The notes under the pieces were generated by a model that was not told where the DNA came from, searched no databases, and saw only the letters and a list, made by a program, of their open reading frames with translations. This document shows, piece by piece, positions 18,262-26,967 of a DNA stretch of 64,000 nucleotides. Made by a program: the position numbers and the translations under genes. How positions within the stretch are numbered: the stretch's first letter is position 1; every line of letters starts with the position of its first letter. The stretch comes from Clostridiales bacterium (lineage in GTDB: Bacteria > Bacillota > Clostridia > Christensenellales > UBA1242): NCBI GenBank assembly GCA_015055605.1, contig SVHV01000001.1, positions 639,999 to 703,998 on the forward strand. The letters run 5' to 3'.

Positions 18262-19857
18262 TTACAAACTTCTTTTCAAAACAACAGTCTGATAAACTTT
18301 TAGAGAATCTGCTTTTGGCATATTAGAATATAATACCTCTGCACCCTGTAAATCTAGTACCCTTTCTGCTTTAGATAGGTTAGCAATAACTTCAAGAGTA
18401 TATCCATCACAAGTTACCTTGTAACCCATATAACCACCTTTATTAAAGAACTTATATTTAGCATTACACAATGCTTCACCATATTCTTTTCTAACTGCTA
18501 ACAATCTAGAATAGTTATTTAAAATAGAGTCTTTTGCTTTTTGAGCTTTTTCAACATTTACTTTTTTGTAGTTAGAATTTACATAAGTCCATGGTTTACC
18601 GGCAGAGAAACCTGCATTCTTAGTAGAATCCCATTGCATTACTGTTCTTGAATGGTCTCTGGTAGTCTCTTTTAATTTATTAAACTCAGCATCTATATCT
18701 TCTGCATTATCAAAAATCATTTTTGCATTAACATCTTTAAAATCTGCAGGAGACTTGAATGGATAGTTTTCCATTCCGATTTCTTCACCATTATATACCA
18801 TAGGAGTTCCCTTTAGCATATACATCAAAGATGCTAAACAGATTTGAGCATTCTTATTATCCTGCTCACCTCTAATTCTGCTGATTAGTCTAGGGTAATC
18901 ATGATTTAACCAGAATAGTACAGACCAACCATTCTTACTAGAAAGAGACTCTTTATATTTAAGTGTCTTAATAAGAGCCTTTCTATTGATAGTATGGTCT
19001 TTTTTAAATACAGACATCTGCTCAAAACTAAATATCATATCTAGTTCATTCTCTGTTGTGTACTTGATTAAATCTTTTTTACTAGGGTCGCCACCTAATT
19101 CACCCATTGTAACCAAATTATTCTTAGAGAATGTCTTATTAAATCTCTTAAGATATGCATGTGTATTAGGCAAGTTTGAAAAAGACTTGTATGTTTTCTT
19201 TAGATTCTTCGCATCGGCAAAAGTTAAGTCTTTACCTATATGAGCAATAGCATCTACTCTAAATCCATCTACACCCAACTCTCCAAAATAATCAATTACT
19301 TTTTCCATTTCTGCAAATGCTGTTTCACTCTCATAGTTAATATCTGGCATTTTATTTGAGAAGATTTTTAAATAATACTGCTTTCTCTTTTCGCTATACT
19401 TCCATGCAGGACCAGAGAAGAATGAAATCCAGTTATTAGGAGGACACATTTTACCATCAACCATTTTACCATCTTTCCATACATAAAAATCAGTAAACGG
19501 CTCAATCTTTTTCTCACTCTTAACAAACCAAATATTCTCATCAGATGTATGATTAAGAACTAAGTCTACTACAACCCTAATACTTTTATCATGAGCATCT
19601 TTGATTAATTTTTTAAGGTCTGCCATTTTACCATACTCTTGAGCAACCTTATAATAATCTCTAACATCATATCCATTATCATCCATAGGAGAATCATAGA
19701 ATGGACATATCCAAATAAAATCAGCACCAACGCTCTTAATATAATCAAGCTTTTGATTAATTCCCTTTAGGTCACCGATACCATCATCATTGCTATCTTT
19801 GAAACTTCTAATATATATCTGGTAACCAATTGCATCTTTCCACCAAACTTTTTCCAT
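18262..19857 (-). CDS. GH13 alpha-glucosidase (oligo-1,6-glucosidase type)
   Basis: This cytosolic enzyme cleaves alpha-linked glucose from short oligosaccharides. It has 531 residues from the ATG at 19857 (GAGGTG upstream); the ATG 15 bp earlier is less likely. GH13 motifs are DLVLNHTSDE, FRVDAIAHIG (nucleophile Asp at about 200), MGELGG (acid/base Glu at about 248) and FWLNHDYPR (third carboxylate). The opening WWKDAIGYQIYIRSFKDSNDDGIGD is typical of the oligo-1,6-glucosidase/trehalose-6-phosphate hydrolase subfamily. There is no signal peptide. Nearby adhE and glycogen branching enzyme fit sugar fermentation. Exact substrate cannot be set. Confidence 0.88.
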   Translation of the reverse strand: MEKVWWKDAIGYQIYIRSFKDSNDDGIGDLKGINQKLDYIKSVGADFIWICPFYDSPMDDNGYDVRDYYKVAQEYGKMADLKKLIKDAHDKSIRVVVDLVLNHTSDENIWFVKSEKKIEPFTDFYVWKDGKMVDGKMCPPNNWISFFSGPAWKYSEKRKQYYLKIFSNKMPDINYESETAFAEMEKVIDYFGELGVDGFRVDAIAHIGKDLTFADAKNLKKTYKSFSNLPNTHAYLKRFNKTFSKNNLVTMGELGGDPSKKDLIKYTTENELDMIFSFEQMSVFKKDHTINRKALIKTLKYKESLSSKNGWSVLFWLNHDYPRLISRIRGEQDNKNAQICLASLMYMLKGTPMVYNGEEIGMENYPFKSPADFKDVNAKMIFDNAEDIDAEFNKLKETTRDHSRTVMQWDSTKNAGFSAGKPWTYVNSNYKKVNVEKAQKAKDSILNNYSRLLAVRKEYGEALCNAKYKFFNKGGYMGYKVTCDGYTLEVIANLSKAERVLDLQGAEVLYSNMPKADSLKVYQTVVLKRSL

Positions 19858-19965
19858 AAACACCTCTTTCATAATAATACTCCCATTCTACCACAAGACT
19901 CTATTTTAAACAAACAAAACACCCATAAAAACACACCGTTTATGTTTATTTGGCTCGCATTTCAT

Positions 19966-19994
19966 TTGCCTATCATTGTACCCCGTGCTATAAT
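19966..19994 (+). promoter_or_regulatory. Sigma-A-type promoter for adhE
   Basis: TTGCCT (19966-19971) and a perfect TATAAT (19989-19994) are separated by 17 bp. Transcription would begin near 20001, leaving a leader of about 130 nt before the adhE start. Confidence 0.75.
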
Positions 19995-20003
19995 TACTCT
20001 TGG

Positions 20004-20082
20004 GCAAATAAACAAGCGTGTTTTTTATGCTAAAATTAGCTGTTTAATATAAATATTAAAAACTTTAAAAAAATTTATTTGC
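20004..20082 (+). promoter_or_regulatory. Structured adhE leader with nested inverted repeats
   Basis: GCAAATAAA (20004-20012) is complementary to TTTATTTGC (20074-20082). Inside lies a second repeat, TTTAATAT/ATATTAAA (20043-20060, 2-bp spacer). The leader RNA could therefore fold as a long stem with an inner hairpin. The inner repeat might instead be an operator for a repressor such as Rex, but it is not a good match to the Rex consensus as I know it. Function is inferred only from symmetry and position. Confidence 0.4.
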
Positions 20083-20132
20083 ACTCAAAATCCAACTATT
20101 GTTTAAATGGAAATATAATACAGGAGAATATT

Positions 20133-22736
20133 ATGCCAAACAGAAAAAACATTGACACATTAGAAGACCTAGAGTCTGGATTAAAAATTACAAAAGACGC
20201 TCAAAAAATCTTCTCTACATACACACAAGAGCAAGTAGACAAAATTTTCAGAGCTGTAGCACTTGCTGCAAATAATTTAAGAATCCCTCTAGCAAAAATG
20301 GCTGTTGAAGAAACAGGAATGGGAGTTATTGAGGACAAGGTTATCAAGAATCACTTTGCATCTGAGTACATATACAACAAATACAAAGATGAAAAAACTT
20401 GTGGAGTAATCGCTCAAGACGAGGTATACGGCATCAAAAAGATTGCTGAGCCGATAGGAGTTATTGCTGCAGTTATCCCTACAACAAACCCAACATCAAC
20501 AACTATATTCAAAATATTACTATCACTTAAGACTCGTAATGGTATCATTATTAGCCCTCACCCAAGAGCTAAAAAATCAACTATAGAAACTGCTAGAAAA
20601 CTACTAGAAGTTGCTGTGCAAGCAGGAGCTCCAGAGAACATCATTTCATGGATAGACACACCTTCCCTTGAGCTTACTACATATCTAATGCAGAATGCAG
20701 ATACAATACTAGCAACAGGTGGTCCTGGAATGGTTAAATCAGCATACTCTAGTGGTAAACCAGCATTAGGCGTAGGTGCAGGAAATACTCCAGCAATCAT
20801 TGACGAAACTGCAAACATTAAACTAGCAGTCAACTCAATTATTCACTCAAAGACTTTTGACAACGGAATGATTTGTGCATCAGAACAATCAGTAATCGTA
20901 CTAGACAAAATTTATGATACAGTTAAGACCGAATTTGCTACTCGTGGTTGCTATTTCTTAAATCCAGAAGAAACAGAAAAAGTCAGAAAGACTATCATAG
21001 TAAATGGTGCACTAAATGCCAAAATTGTAGGACAAAAAGCACATACAATAGCTAATCTTTCTGGAATAGAAGTACCAGAGCATACAAAAATCCTAATCGG
21101 AGAAGTTGAAAGCGTAGAATTAAGTGAAGAATTTGCTCACGAAAAACTATCTCCAGTTCTCGCAATGTACAGAGCAAAAACATTTGAAGAAGCCGTAGAA
21201 AAAGCAAACCAACTAATCTTAGACGGAGGCTTAGGACACACTTCTTCTATCTATATCAACCCAGTAGAAAAAGACAAACTAGAATTGTTTGAAAAAACAA
21301 TGAAAACATGTCGTGTACTTATCAACACACCATCTTCTCAAGGTGGTATAGGAGATTTGTACAACTTTAAATTAGAGCCATCACTTACTTTAGGCTGTGG
21401 CTCATGGGGTGGAAACTCTGTATCAGAAAATGTAGGAGTAAAACACTTAATCAACATCAAAACCGTAGCAGAAAGGAGAGAAAATATGTTGTGGTTCAGA
21501 GCACCAGAAAAAGTATATATCAAACAAGGTTGCTTACCAGTAGCACTTGACGAACTAAAACATGTACTAGATAAAAAGAGAGTATTTATCGTTACAGATA
21601 CATTCTTATACGAAAATGGTTATACAAAAGTAGTCACAGATAAACTAGATGAATTAGGAATTATCCATCAAACATTCTTCAATGTAGCACCAGACCCAAC
21701 ACTTGCTTGTGCAAAAGAAGGCGCTAAATTAATGTCAGAATTTAAGCCAGACTGTATCATTGCCTTAGGTGGTGGTTCAGCAATGGACGCAGGTAAAATA
21801 ATGTGGGTATTATACGAACACCCAGAAGTAGACTTTATGGATATAGCTATGCGTTTTGTAGATATTCGTAAAAGAATATATACTTTCCCAAAAATGGGCA
21901 CAAAAGCATACTTTATCGCAGTTCCAACATCAGCAGGTACAGGCTCAGAGGTTACACCATTCGCCGTAATAACAGATGAAACTACTGGTACTAAGTATCC
22001 TCTAGCAGACTATGAGTTAATGCCTAATATGGCAATAGTAGACTGCAACCTAATGCTTAATGCACCTAAAGGACTAACATCTGCATCAGGTATAGACGCA
22101 GTAACACACGCAATAGAGGCTTATGCATCAATGCTTGCAACAGACTATACAGACGCCCTTGCTATTCAATCTCTAAAAGTTATCTTTGAGTATTTACCTA
22201 GAGCATATAATAACGGAGCAAGTGATGTAGAGGCTAGAGAAAAAATGGCTAATGCAGCAACTATGGCAGGTATGGCATTTGCAAACGCATTCTTAGGCGT
22301 ATGTCACTCTATGGCACACAAATTAGGTGCATTCCATCACCTACCTCATGGTATAGCAAACGCACTACTAATTAACGAAGTTATAAAGTTTAATGCAGAC
22401 GAGACACCTACCAAGATGGGAACATTCCCTCAATATGACCATCCACACACCTTAAATAGATATGCTCAAGTAGCAGACTCACTAGGATTTGGTGGCAAAA
22501 CAGATACAGAAAAGCTCGAGAACTTAATCAAGAAAATTGATGAACTAAAAGAACAAATCGGCATCAAAAAGACCATCAAAGAGTATGGCATTGACGAAAA
22601 AGCATTCTTAGACAGTCTAGATGCTATGACTGAACAAGCATTTGACGACCAATGTACAGGTGCAAACCCTAGATATCCATTACTAAGTGAAATCAAAGAA
22701 ATGTACCTAAACGCATACTATGGAGGTAAAAAGTAA
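20133..22736 (+). CDS. adhE: Bifunctional acetaldehyde-CoA/alcohol dehydrogenase AdhE
   Basis: AdhE reduces acetyl-CoA to ethanol in two NADH-dependent steps and forms spirosomes in many bacteria. It has 867 residues from the ATG at 20133 (CAGGAGAATATT upstream); the ORF runs 18 codons further but without a site. The N-terminal aldehyde dehydrogenase half carries its catalytic Cys in NGMICASEQS (about Cys248). The C-terminal iron alcohol dehydrogenase half has GGGSAMDAGKIM, GTGSEVTPFAVITD, and the metal histidines in DAVTHAIEAYAS and CHSMAHKLGAFHHLPHG. The next gene overlaps by one base (TAATG). This is the main fermentative redox outlet visible here. Confidence 0.97.
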   Translation: MPNRKNIDTLEDLESGLKITKDAQKIFSTYTQEQVDKIFRAVALAANNLRIPLAKMAVEETGMGVIEDKVIKNHFASEYIYNKYKDEKTCGVIAQDEVYGIKKIAEPIGVIAAVIPTTNPTSTTIFKILLSLKTRNGIIISPHPRAKKSTIETARKLLEVAVQAGAPENIISWIDTPSLELTTYLMQNADTILATGGPGMVKSAYSSGKPALGVGAGNTPAIIDETANIKLAVNSIIHSKTFDNGMICASEQSVIVLDKIYDTVKTEFATRGCYFLNPEETEKVRKTIIVNGALNAKIVGQKAHTIANLSGIEVPEHTKILIGEVESVELSEEFAHEKLSPVLAMYRAKTFEEAVEKANQLILDGGLGHTSSIYINPVEKDKLELFEKTMKTCRVLINTPSSQGGIGDLYNFKLEPSLTLGCGSWGGNSVSENVGVKHLINIKTVAERRENMLWFRAPEKVYIKQGCLPVALDELKHVLDKKRVFIVTDTFLYENGYTKVVTDKLDELGIIHQTFFNVAPDPTLACAKEGAKLMSEFKPDCIIALGGGSAMDAGKIMWVLYEHPEVDFMDIAMRFVDIRKRIYTFPKMGTKAYFIAVPTSAGTGSEVTPFAVITDETTGTKYPLADYELMPNMAIVDCNLMLNAPKGLTSASGIDAVTHAIEAYASMLATDYTDALAIQSLKVIFEYLPRAYNNGASDVEAREKMANAATMAGMAFANAFLGVCHSMAHKLGAFHHLPHGIANALLINEVIKFNADETPTKMGTFPQYDHPHTLNRYAQVADSLGFGGKTDTEKLENLIKKIDELKEQIGIKKTIKEYGIDEKAFLDSLDAMTEQAFDDQCTGANPRYPLLSEIKEMYLNAYYGGKK

Positions 22737-23497
22737 TGAGTTATAATCTAAATGAAATTTTAGCCGAAAGAAGCACAAAAACTGTATACAGAGATGGCGA
22801 CAAAACCATCAAATTATTCGTAGAAGACTATGCAAAATCAAATATTCTTAACGAAGCCCTTAATCAAGCAAGAGTAGAAGAAATAGAAGGCTTAAACATC
22901 CCATCACTTGCAGAAGTTACTAAGATAGGTAACAGATGGGCACTAGTATCCAACCACATCGAAGGAACTACTCTCGAAGAAGCAATGCAAGCAAATCCTG
23001 AGAAAGAAGACGAATATTTAAATCTCTTTGTAGATATTCAATTAGATATTTTATCTAAATCTGCACCATTACTTACTAGAATCAAAGACAAATTCAAAAG
23101 AAAAATCACACACACTACAGAAATTAGTGATGACACTAAATACGAACTTTTACAAAGACTAGAAGGAATGAAAAACCACGCAAAACTATGCCATGGCGAC
23201 TTCAATCCTAGCAATATAATCTTAGCAAATGATGGCAAACATTATATCCTAGACTGGTCTCATGTAACTCAAGGCAACGCATCTGCTGATGTTGCTCGTA
23301 CATTCCTCTTATTCTCTATTCAAGGCAAAAACGAACTTGCAGATAAATACCTAAAACTCTTCTCTCAAAAGAGTGGTATCGAAATCAAATATATCCAAAG
23401 ATGGATTCCTATTGTTGCAGCAACACAATTAACAAAAGGCATCAAAGAAGAAAAAGATTTCTTACTAAAATGGGTAAATGTAGCAGAATATCAATAA
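22736..23497 (+). CDS. Aminoglycoside-phosphotransferase/choline-kinase-like small-molecule kinase
   Basis: The 253 residues have the protein-kinase-like fold of APH enzymes: an N-terminal lobe with VSNHIEGTTLEEAM, then the Brenner motif CHGDFNPSNIIL (about 145-156) and the metal-binding ILDWSHVTQG. The family phosphorylates small molecules such as choline, sugars or antibiotics. It is coupled to adhE by a TAATG overlap, which points to a metabolic rather than a resistance role, but the substrate is unknown. Confidence 0.82.
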   Translation: MSYNLNEILAERSTKTVYRDGDKTIKLFVEDYAKSNILNEALNQARVEEIEGLNIPSLAEVTKIGNRWALVSNHIEGTTLEEAMQANPEKEDEYLNLFVDIQLDILSKSAPLLTRIKDKFKRKITHTTEISDDTKYELLQRLEGMKNHAKLCHGDFNPSNIILANDGKHYILDWSHVTQGNASADVARTFLLFSIQGKNELADKYLKLFSQKSGIEIKYIQRWIPIVAATQLTKGIKEEKDFLLKWVNVAEYQ

Positions 23498-23505
23498 AAA
23501 ACAAT

Positions 23506-23546
23506 AAAAAAACAGCAATTAAAAAAGTTGCTGTTTTTATTTTTTT
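23506..23546. terminator. Bidirectional intrinsic terminator
   Basis: AACAGCAA (23511-23518) and TTGCTGTT (23528-23535) form a stem with A and T tracts. It closes the adhE operon and the convergent TPR gene. Confidence 0.82.
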
Positions 23547-23553
23547 TGCTAGA

Positions 23554-24090
23554 CTACTTTTTCTCATCATCAAGAATAGCCCTTAGTCTAGCATATACGT
23601 TAGATATTTCTATTTTATATTCATTTGGAAGAGTTGCCACTCTGGCATACGCCCTACCAGCATACCTCTTTGCATTTACATAATCACCTATATCACAATA
23701 TGCCGCAGCAAGAGATGTAAATAATGCAGGACTAGATGTAGATGGATTCATATATGGCAATGTCCTCCCTATTGCTTCGTTAGGTTGATTGAGCTTTCTA
23801 TAACAACTCGACAAAATAGGTAAAATGGTTTTTACCACAGAGTCATCATCACCAAATTTTCTTAAACAGAATTCTGCTGCAGATTTTGCAATAACATAAA
23901 TCTCATTATCTTTATGTATTTTTATTGTATCTAACAACTCATCATAAGTCATATCTTCATAATTTGCGTGATTATTTCTATACTGTATAACCTTTCTAAG
24001 TTCAGCATTGCATAACTTACAATAACTCTCATCAAAATAATTACCGTTATGATAAATATAGGTCTTCCCTTCAACTTCAAATCTTTCCAT
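23554..24090 (-). CDS. TPR-like helical protein of unknown function
   Basis: The 178 residues start with a short segment that has a Cys pair (YCKLCNAEL). Helices resembling tetratricopeptide repeats follow, for example the unit around SPALFTSLAAAYCDIGDYVNAKRYAGRAYA. There is no signal peptide or membrane segment. TPR proteins usually mediate protein contacts. It is a single gene between a terminator and a divergent promoter region, so context gives no function. Confidence 0.65.
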   Translation of the reverse strand: MERFEVEGKTYIYHNGNYFDESYCKLCNAELRKVIQYRNNHANYEDMTYDELLDTIKIHKDNEIYVIAKSAAEFCLRKFGDDDSVVKTILPILSSCYRKLNQPNEAIGRTLPYMNPSTSSPALFTSLAAAYCDIGDYVNAKRYAGRAYARVATLPNEYKIEISNVYARLRAILDDEKK

Positions 24091-24258
24091 AGACTTTCCT
24101 CAATTGTAATATTGCATACTTCTATTTGTTACCATAATTCTAACAAAAATTTTTAATTAATTCTACCCTTTATGATAATTTAAAAAAGTTTTCTCAACAA
24201 TGTGTTCATAATATATTTACCCTTAGAGAACATATTTATTTGACTTTAAAATGCATCA

Positions 24259-24282
24259 TATATTATATTTAAATATAATATA
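24259..24282. repeat. 24-bp perfect AT-only palindrome upstream of the branching enzyme gene
   Basis: TATATTATATTT followed by AAATATAATATA is a perfect inverted repeat with no spacer, 20 bp before the branching enzyme start. A possible -35 (TTGACT, 24240-24245) is 17 bp from TTATAT (24263-24268), which would place the palindrome over the -10 and start point. It may be an operator or an RNA hairpin followed by T residues; it may also be chance in AT-rich DNA. Confidence 0.4.
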
Positions 24283-24301
24283 ATTTTTTCTGGGAGCGTG
24301 T

Positions 24302-26362
24302 ATGTATCGTATTTTTGAGTACAATCCACAATTAAAGCCATATAAGGGAGATATTGACTATCGCATGCATCTCTATCATGATACAAAGTGGAGATTGCTC
24401 AGGAACAAAAAGAGCCTTATAGACTTTGCTAATGCTCACGACTACTTCGGTTTTCATCATTTAGACGGTTGCTGGGTATATAGAGAATGGGCGCCTAATG
24501 CTCATCAACTATACCTAACTGGAGACTTTAACGACTGGCACTGGCTAGACCACCCACTAACAAGGCTCGAAAACGGTATCTGGGAGCTCAAATTAGACGG
24601 AGACGATGCTTTGTGGCATGGCTGTAAAGTAAAAACCATTGTAGATGCCAATATGACCCGTACGGAACATGTACCACTATATGCAAAGAGAGTTGTACAA
24701 TCTCCAGACACATATCTCTGGTGTGGCGAAGTCGTTGATAACAAAAGACTATTTAACTGGACAGACCAAGACTTTAAACCAGAAGACTCATTATTTATAT
24801 ACGAAGCCCATATCGGCATGGCACAAGAACATGGCCATATTGGAACATATCGTGAATTCGCCGACAATACACTTAATCATATCAAAGAATGTGGTTACAA
24901 CACTATTCAATTAATGGCAATTATGGAGCACCCATACTATGGAAGCTTTGGTTATCAAGTATCTAGTTTCTTTGCTGCATCATCTTGGTTTGGTGAGCCT
25001 GAGGACCTAAAATATTTAATCAATAAAGCACACAACATGGGTATTCGTGTACTACTAGATATCGTTCATTCTCACGCTATCAAAAATACTTCTGAGGGCA
25101 TCAATGAATTCGATGGTACAACATGGCAATTTTTCCATGATGGAGCTAAAGGAGAACACCCTGCATGGGGCACTAAGTGCTTTAATTACGGTAAGCACGA
25201 GGTCATACACTTCTTGCTGTCCAATCTAAAATACTGGCTCACAGAATTTCACTTTGACGGCTTCCGCTTTGATGGAGTAACCTCAATGATTTACCACGAC
25301 CATGGTCTAGGTGAAGCGTTTGATAACAACAAAAAATACTTCTCACTCAATACAAATACCGAGGCGATCACTTATCTACAATTAGCGAACGAATTAATCC
25401 ATCAGGTCAACCCGAAAGCTATTACAATTACCGAAGATATGTCTGGAATGCCTGGCATGTGTTTACCTATTACAGAAGGTGGAATAGGCTTTGATTACAG
25501 ACTAGCCATGGGGCTACCAGATATGTGGATTAAATTCATCAAAGAAATGAGTGATGAGAATTGGAATGTAGAAAAAATCTGGAGCGAAATATGTCTTCGC
25601 AGACCAGGAGAAAAATCTGTTGCTTATGTAGAAAGCCACGACCAAGCCTTAGTTGGAGACAAAACCATTATCTTTAGACTAGCAGATGCGTCTATGTATA
25701 CTGATATGGACAAAATATGTCACAACCCTATTATCGATAGAGCAATAGCATTACATAAGATGATTAGACTACTTACCCTTGCTGGAGGTGGAGACTCTTA
25801 TCTCAACTTTATGGGCAACGAATTTGGGCACCCAGAATGGATAGACTTCCCTCGTGAGGGCAACGGCTGGAGTTTCCACTACTGTCGCCGTCAGTGGAGC
25901 CTATATCACAATGGATACCTAAAATATGAATGGTTAGGCAACTTCGATAAAGACATGATTACTATCGCTAAAGAACACAATATTTTTAATCAAACAATGC
26001 CAGACCTACTACTTATGAAAAACCCAGAACAATCATTTGTTTTCTATCGCCATGGCTTAATATTTGCATTTAATTTTAGCCCAAATAAATCACTTACAAA
26101 TGTACTTGTTCCAACATTTACAAACAGCGACTATCAAGTAGTATTATGCTCAGATGATCCTAAATACGGTGGTAATGGCTTAGTACATCATATTACCCAC
26201 CCAAACAAGAGATTTAATGGCAAAGACTATATTGAGCTATACCTCCCTGCTAGAACAGCTGTCGTACTTAAGGAAGTTCCCCAAAAGAATATTTCTGCAA
26301 AAACACAAAAGAAGTCTTCCTCTAAAAATACAAAAGAACCAATAAAAACAACATCTTCATAA
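24302..26362 (+). CDS. glgB: 1,4-alpha-glucan branching enzyme, GH13, eukaryotic-like type
   Basis: The enzyme introduces alpha-1,6 branches into glycogen. It has 686 residues: an N-terminal CBM48 region (REWAPNAHQLYLTGDFNDW), a GH13 barrel with GFRFDGVTSMIYHDHG (nucleophile Asp at about 323), ITEDMSGMPG (acid/base Glu at about 377) and VESHDQALVGD, and a C-terminal beta domain. RFDGVTSM with YHxHG and the CRRQWSL block resemble animal and plant branching enzymes (GBE1 type) rather than classical bacterial GlgB, a subtype also seen in some anaerobes. The Lys/Ser-rich tail (about 30 residues) is extra. No other glg gene is adjacent, so it stands apart from a glycogen operon. Confidence 0.9.
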   Translation: MYRIFEYNPQLKPYKGDIDYRMHLYHDTKWRLLRNKKSLIDFANAHDYFGFHHLDGCWVYREWAPNAHQLYLTGDFNDWHWLDHPLTRLENGIWELKLDGDDALWHGCKVKTIVDANMTRTEHVPLYAKRVVQSPDTYLWCGEVVDNKRLFNWTDQDFKPEDSLFIYEAHIGMAQEHGHIGTYREFADNTLNHIKECGYNTIQLMAIMEHPYYGSFGYQVSSFFAASSWFGEPEDLKYLINKAHNMGIRVLLDIVHSHAIKNTSEGINEFDGTTWQFFHDGAKGEHPAWGTKCFNYGKHEVIHFLLSNLKYWLTEFHFDGFRFDGVTSMIYHDHGLGEAFDNNKKYFSLNTNTEAITYLQLANELIHQVNPKAITITEDMSGMPGMCLPITEGGIGFDYRLAMGLPDMWIKFIKEMSDENWNVEKIWSEICLRRPGEKSVAYVESHDQALVGDKTIIFRLADASMYTDMDKICHNPIIDRAIALHKMIRLLTLAGGGDSYLNFMGNEFGHPEWIDFPREGNGWSFHYCRRQWSLYHNGYLKYEWLGNFDKDMITIAKEHNIFNQTMPDLLLMKNPEQSFVFYRHGLIFAFNFSPNKSLTNVLVPTFTNSDYQVVLCSDDPKYGGNGLVHHITHPNKRFNGKDYIELYLPARTAVVLKEVPQKNISAKTQKKSSSKNTKEPIKTTSS

Positions 26363-26424
26363 GTTACAAACAAAAGAAAAGAGAAGAAGTTTTAGAAGAA
26401 CGAAAAGAAAAGTTTGTAAAAGAT

Positions 26425-26517
26425 ATGTCGGATGACGAATTTGACGATATGCTTCAACAACTTATGGAAGAACGAAAAGAACGAAAACGGAAAAAACAAA
26501 GTGATATGGAAATGTAA
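26425..26517 (+). pseudogene. Short charged ORF, probable 3' remnant of a lost gene
   Basis: An open frame runs from just after the branching enzyme stop (26365) to TAA at 26515-26517. It encodes a highly charged Glu/Lys/Arg coiled-coil-like tail (MSDDEFDDMLQQLMEERKER from 26425). There is no ribosome binding site at the ATG. Such tails occur at the C-termini of mobile-element proteins, so I read it as a leftover of a gene truncated at the left edge of the accessory island. A real 30-residue protein cannot be excluded. Confidence 0.3.
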
Positions 26518-26535
26518 TAAAAATGGCAGTGAATG

Positions 26536-26565
26536 TTGAATTTGTTAAAAACCATATGATATAAT
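26536..26565 (+). promoter_or_regulatory. Promoter candidate for the toxin-like/CPCC pair
   Basis: TTGAAT (26536-26541), 18 bp and TATAAT (26560-26565), with a TATGA extension before the -10. A second TATGATATAAT copy occurs at 26624-26634, just before the ORF start. Confidence 0.5.
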
Positions 26566-26570
26566 GCTAA

Positions 26571-26607
26571 AAAAGGTTGAAGAAATGTTTTGTTTCTCCA
26601 ACCTTTT
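26571..26607 (+). promoter_or_regulatory. Long hairpin in the leader of the toxin-like ORF
   Basis: AAAAGGTTG (26571-26579) and AGAAA (26581-26585) pair with TTTCT (26593-26597) and CAACCTTTT (26599-26607), with one internal mismatch. It begins about where transcription from the upstream -10 should start. It ends in four T residues, so it could be a weak terminator or a regulatory leader. Confidence 0.5.
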
Positions 26608-26636
26608 GCATTTTATAAGGAGGTATGATATAATAA

Positions 26637-26957
26637 ATGGAGAAAGGTCCTAGTACTTATGCTGAATACTGGACAAGTCCATATGCTGAAGTAAACCACT
26701 TTTATTATCATGCTTATGATATGGGATATACATATATCACAGAATATTCACAAGCTGCTATAAATTTTGCGAATTCTAAAGATGATAATAATATTTCGTT
26801 TACCGCAAAAAATGGGTCTGTTTATAAGTTCAACAAAGAAACAAATGAATTTATAATAATATCTCGAAATGGTAAAATAGTTACATATTTTGAACCAGAT
26901 AGAGGTGTTGATTATTTTTATGAACAATTTGATAAATATGGAGATTATTGGAATTAA
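26637..26957 (+). CDS. Putative small toxin-domain protein (orphan polymorphic-toxin C-terminal-like domain)
   Basis: The 106-residue protein is mostly one domain. The second half has NFANSKDD, a turn-rich GSVYKFNKETNEFIIIS strand pair and GKIVTYFEPDRGVDYF. This resembles the small nuclease domains at the C-termini of polymorphic and contact-dependent toxins (BECR/CdiA-CT-like); I judge this from pattern, not from a confirmed family match. A CPCC-family protein starts 10 bp downstream, the arrangement of a toxin and its immunity gene. There is no signal peptide or delivery domain. AAGGAGG lies 13 bp before the ATG, longer than usual, so the start is uncertain and the gene may be an orphan cassette. 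Codon use (TTA/TTG, ATT) differs from the flanks. Confidence 0.55.
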   Translation: MEKGPSTYAEYWTSPYAEVNHFYYHAYDMGYTYITEYSQAAINFANSKDDNNISFTAKNGSVYKFNKETNEFIIISRNGKIVTYFEPDRGVDYFYEQFDKYGDYWN

Positions 26958-26967
26958 AGGAGAGGTT

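Noticed and set aside
20043..20060. Rex operator upstream of adhE
   Set aside because: The inverted repeat lacks the TTGT and ACAA ends expected for Rex sites, so I list it only as an inverted repeat.
24505..24867. 120-residue minus-strand ORF inside the branching enzyme gene
   Set aside because: Antisense to a conserved GH13 domain, Ser-rich as expected for a shadow, and without a start signal.
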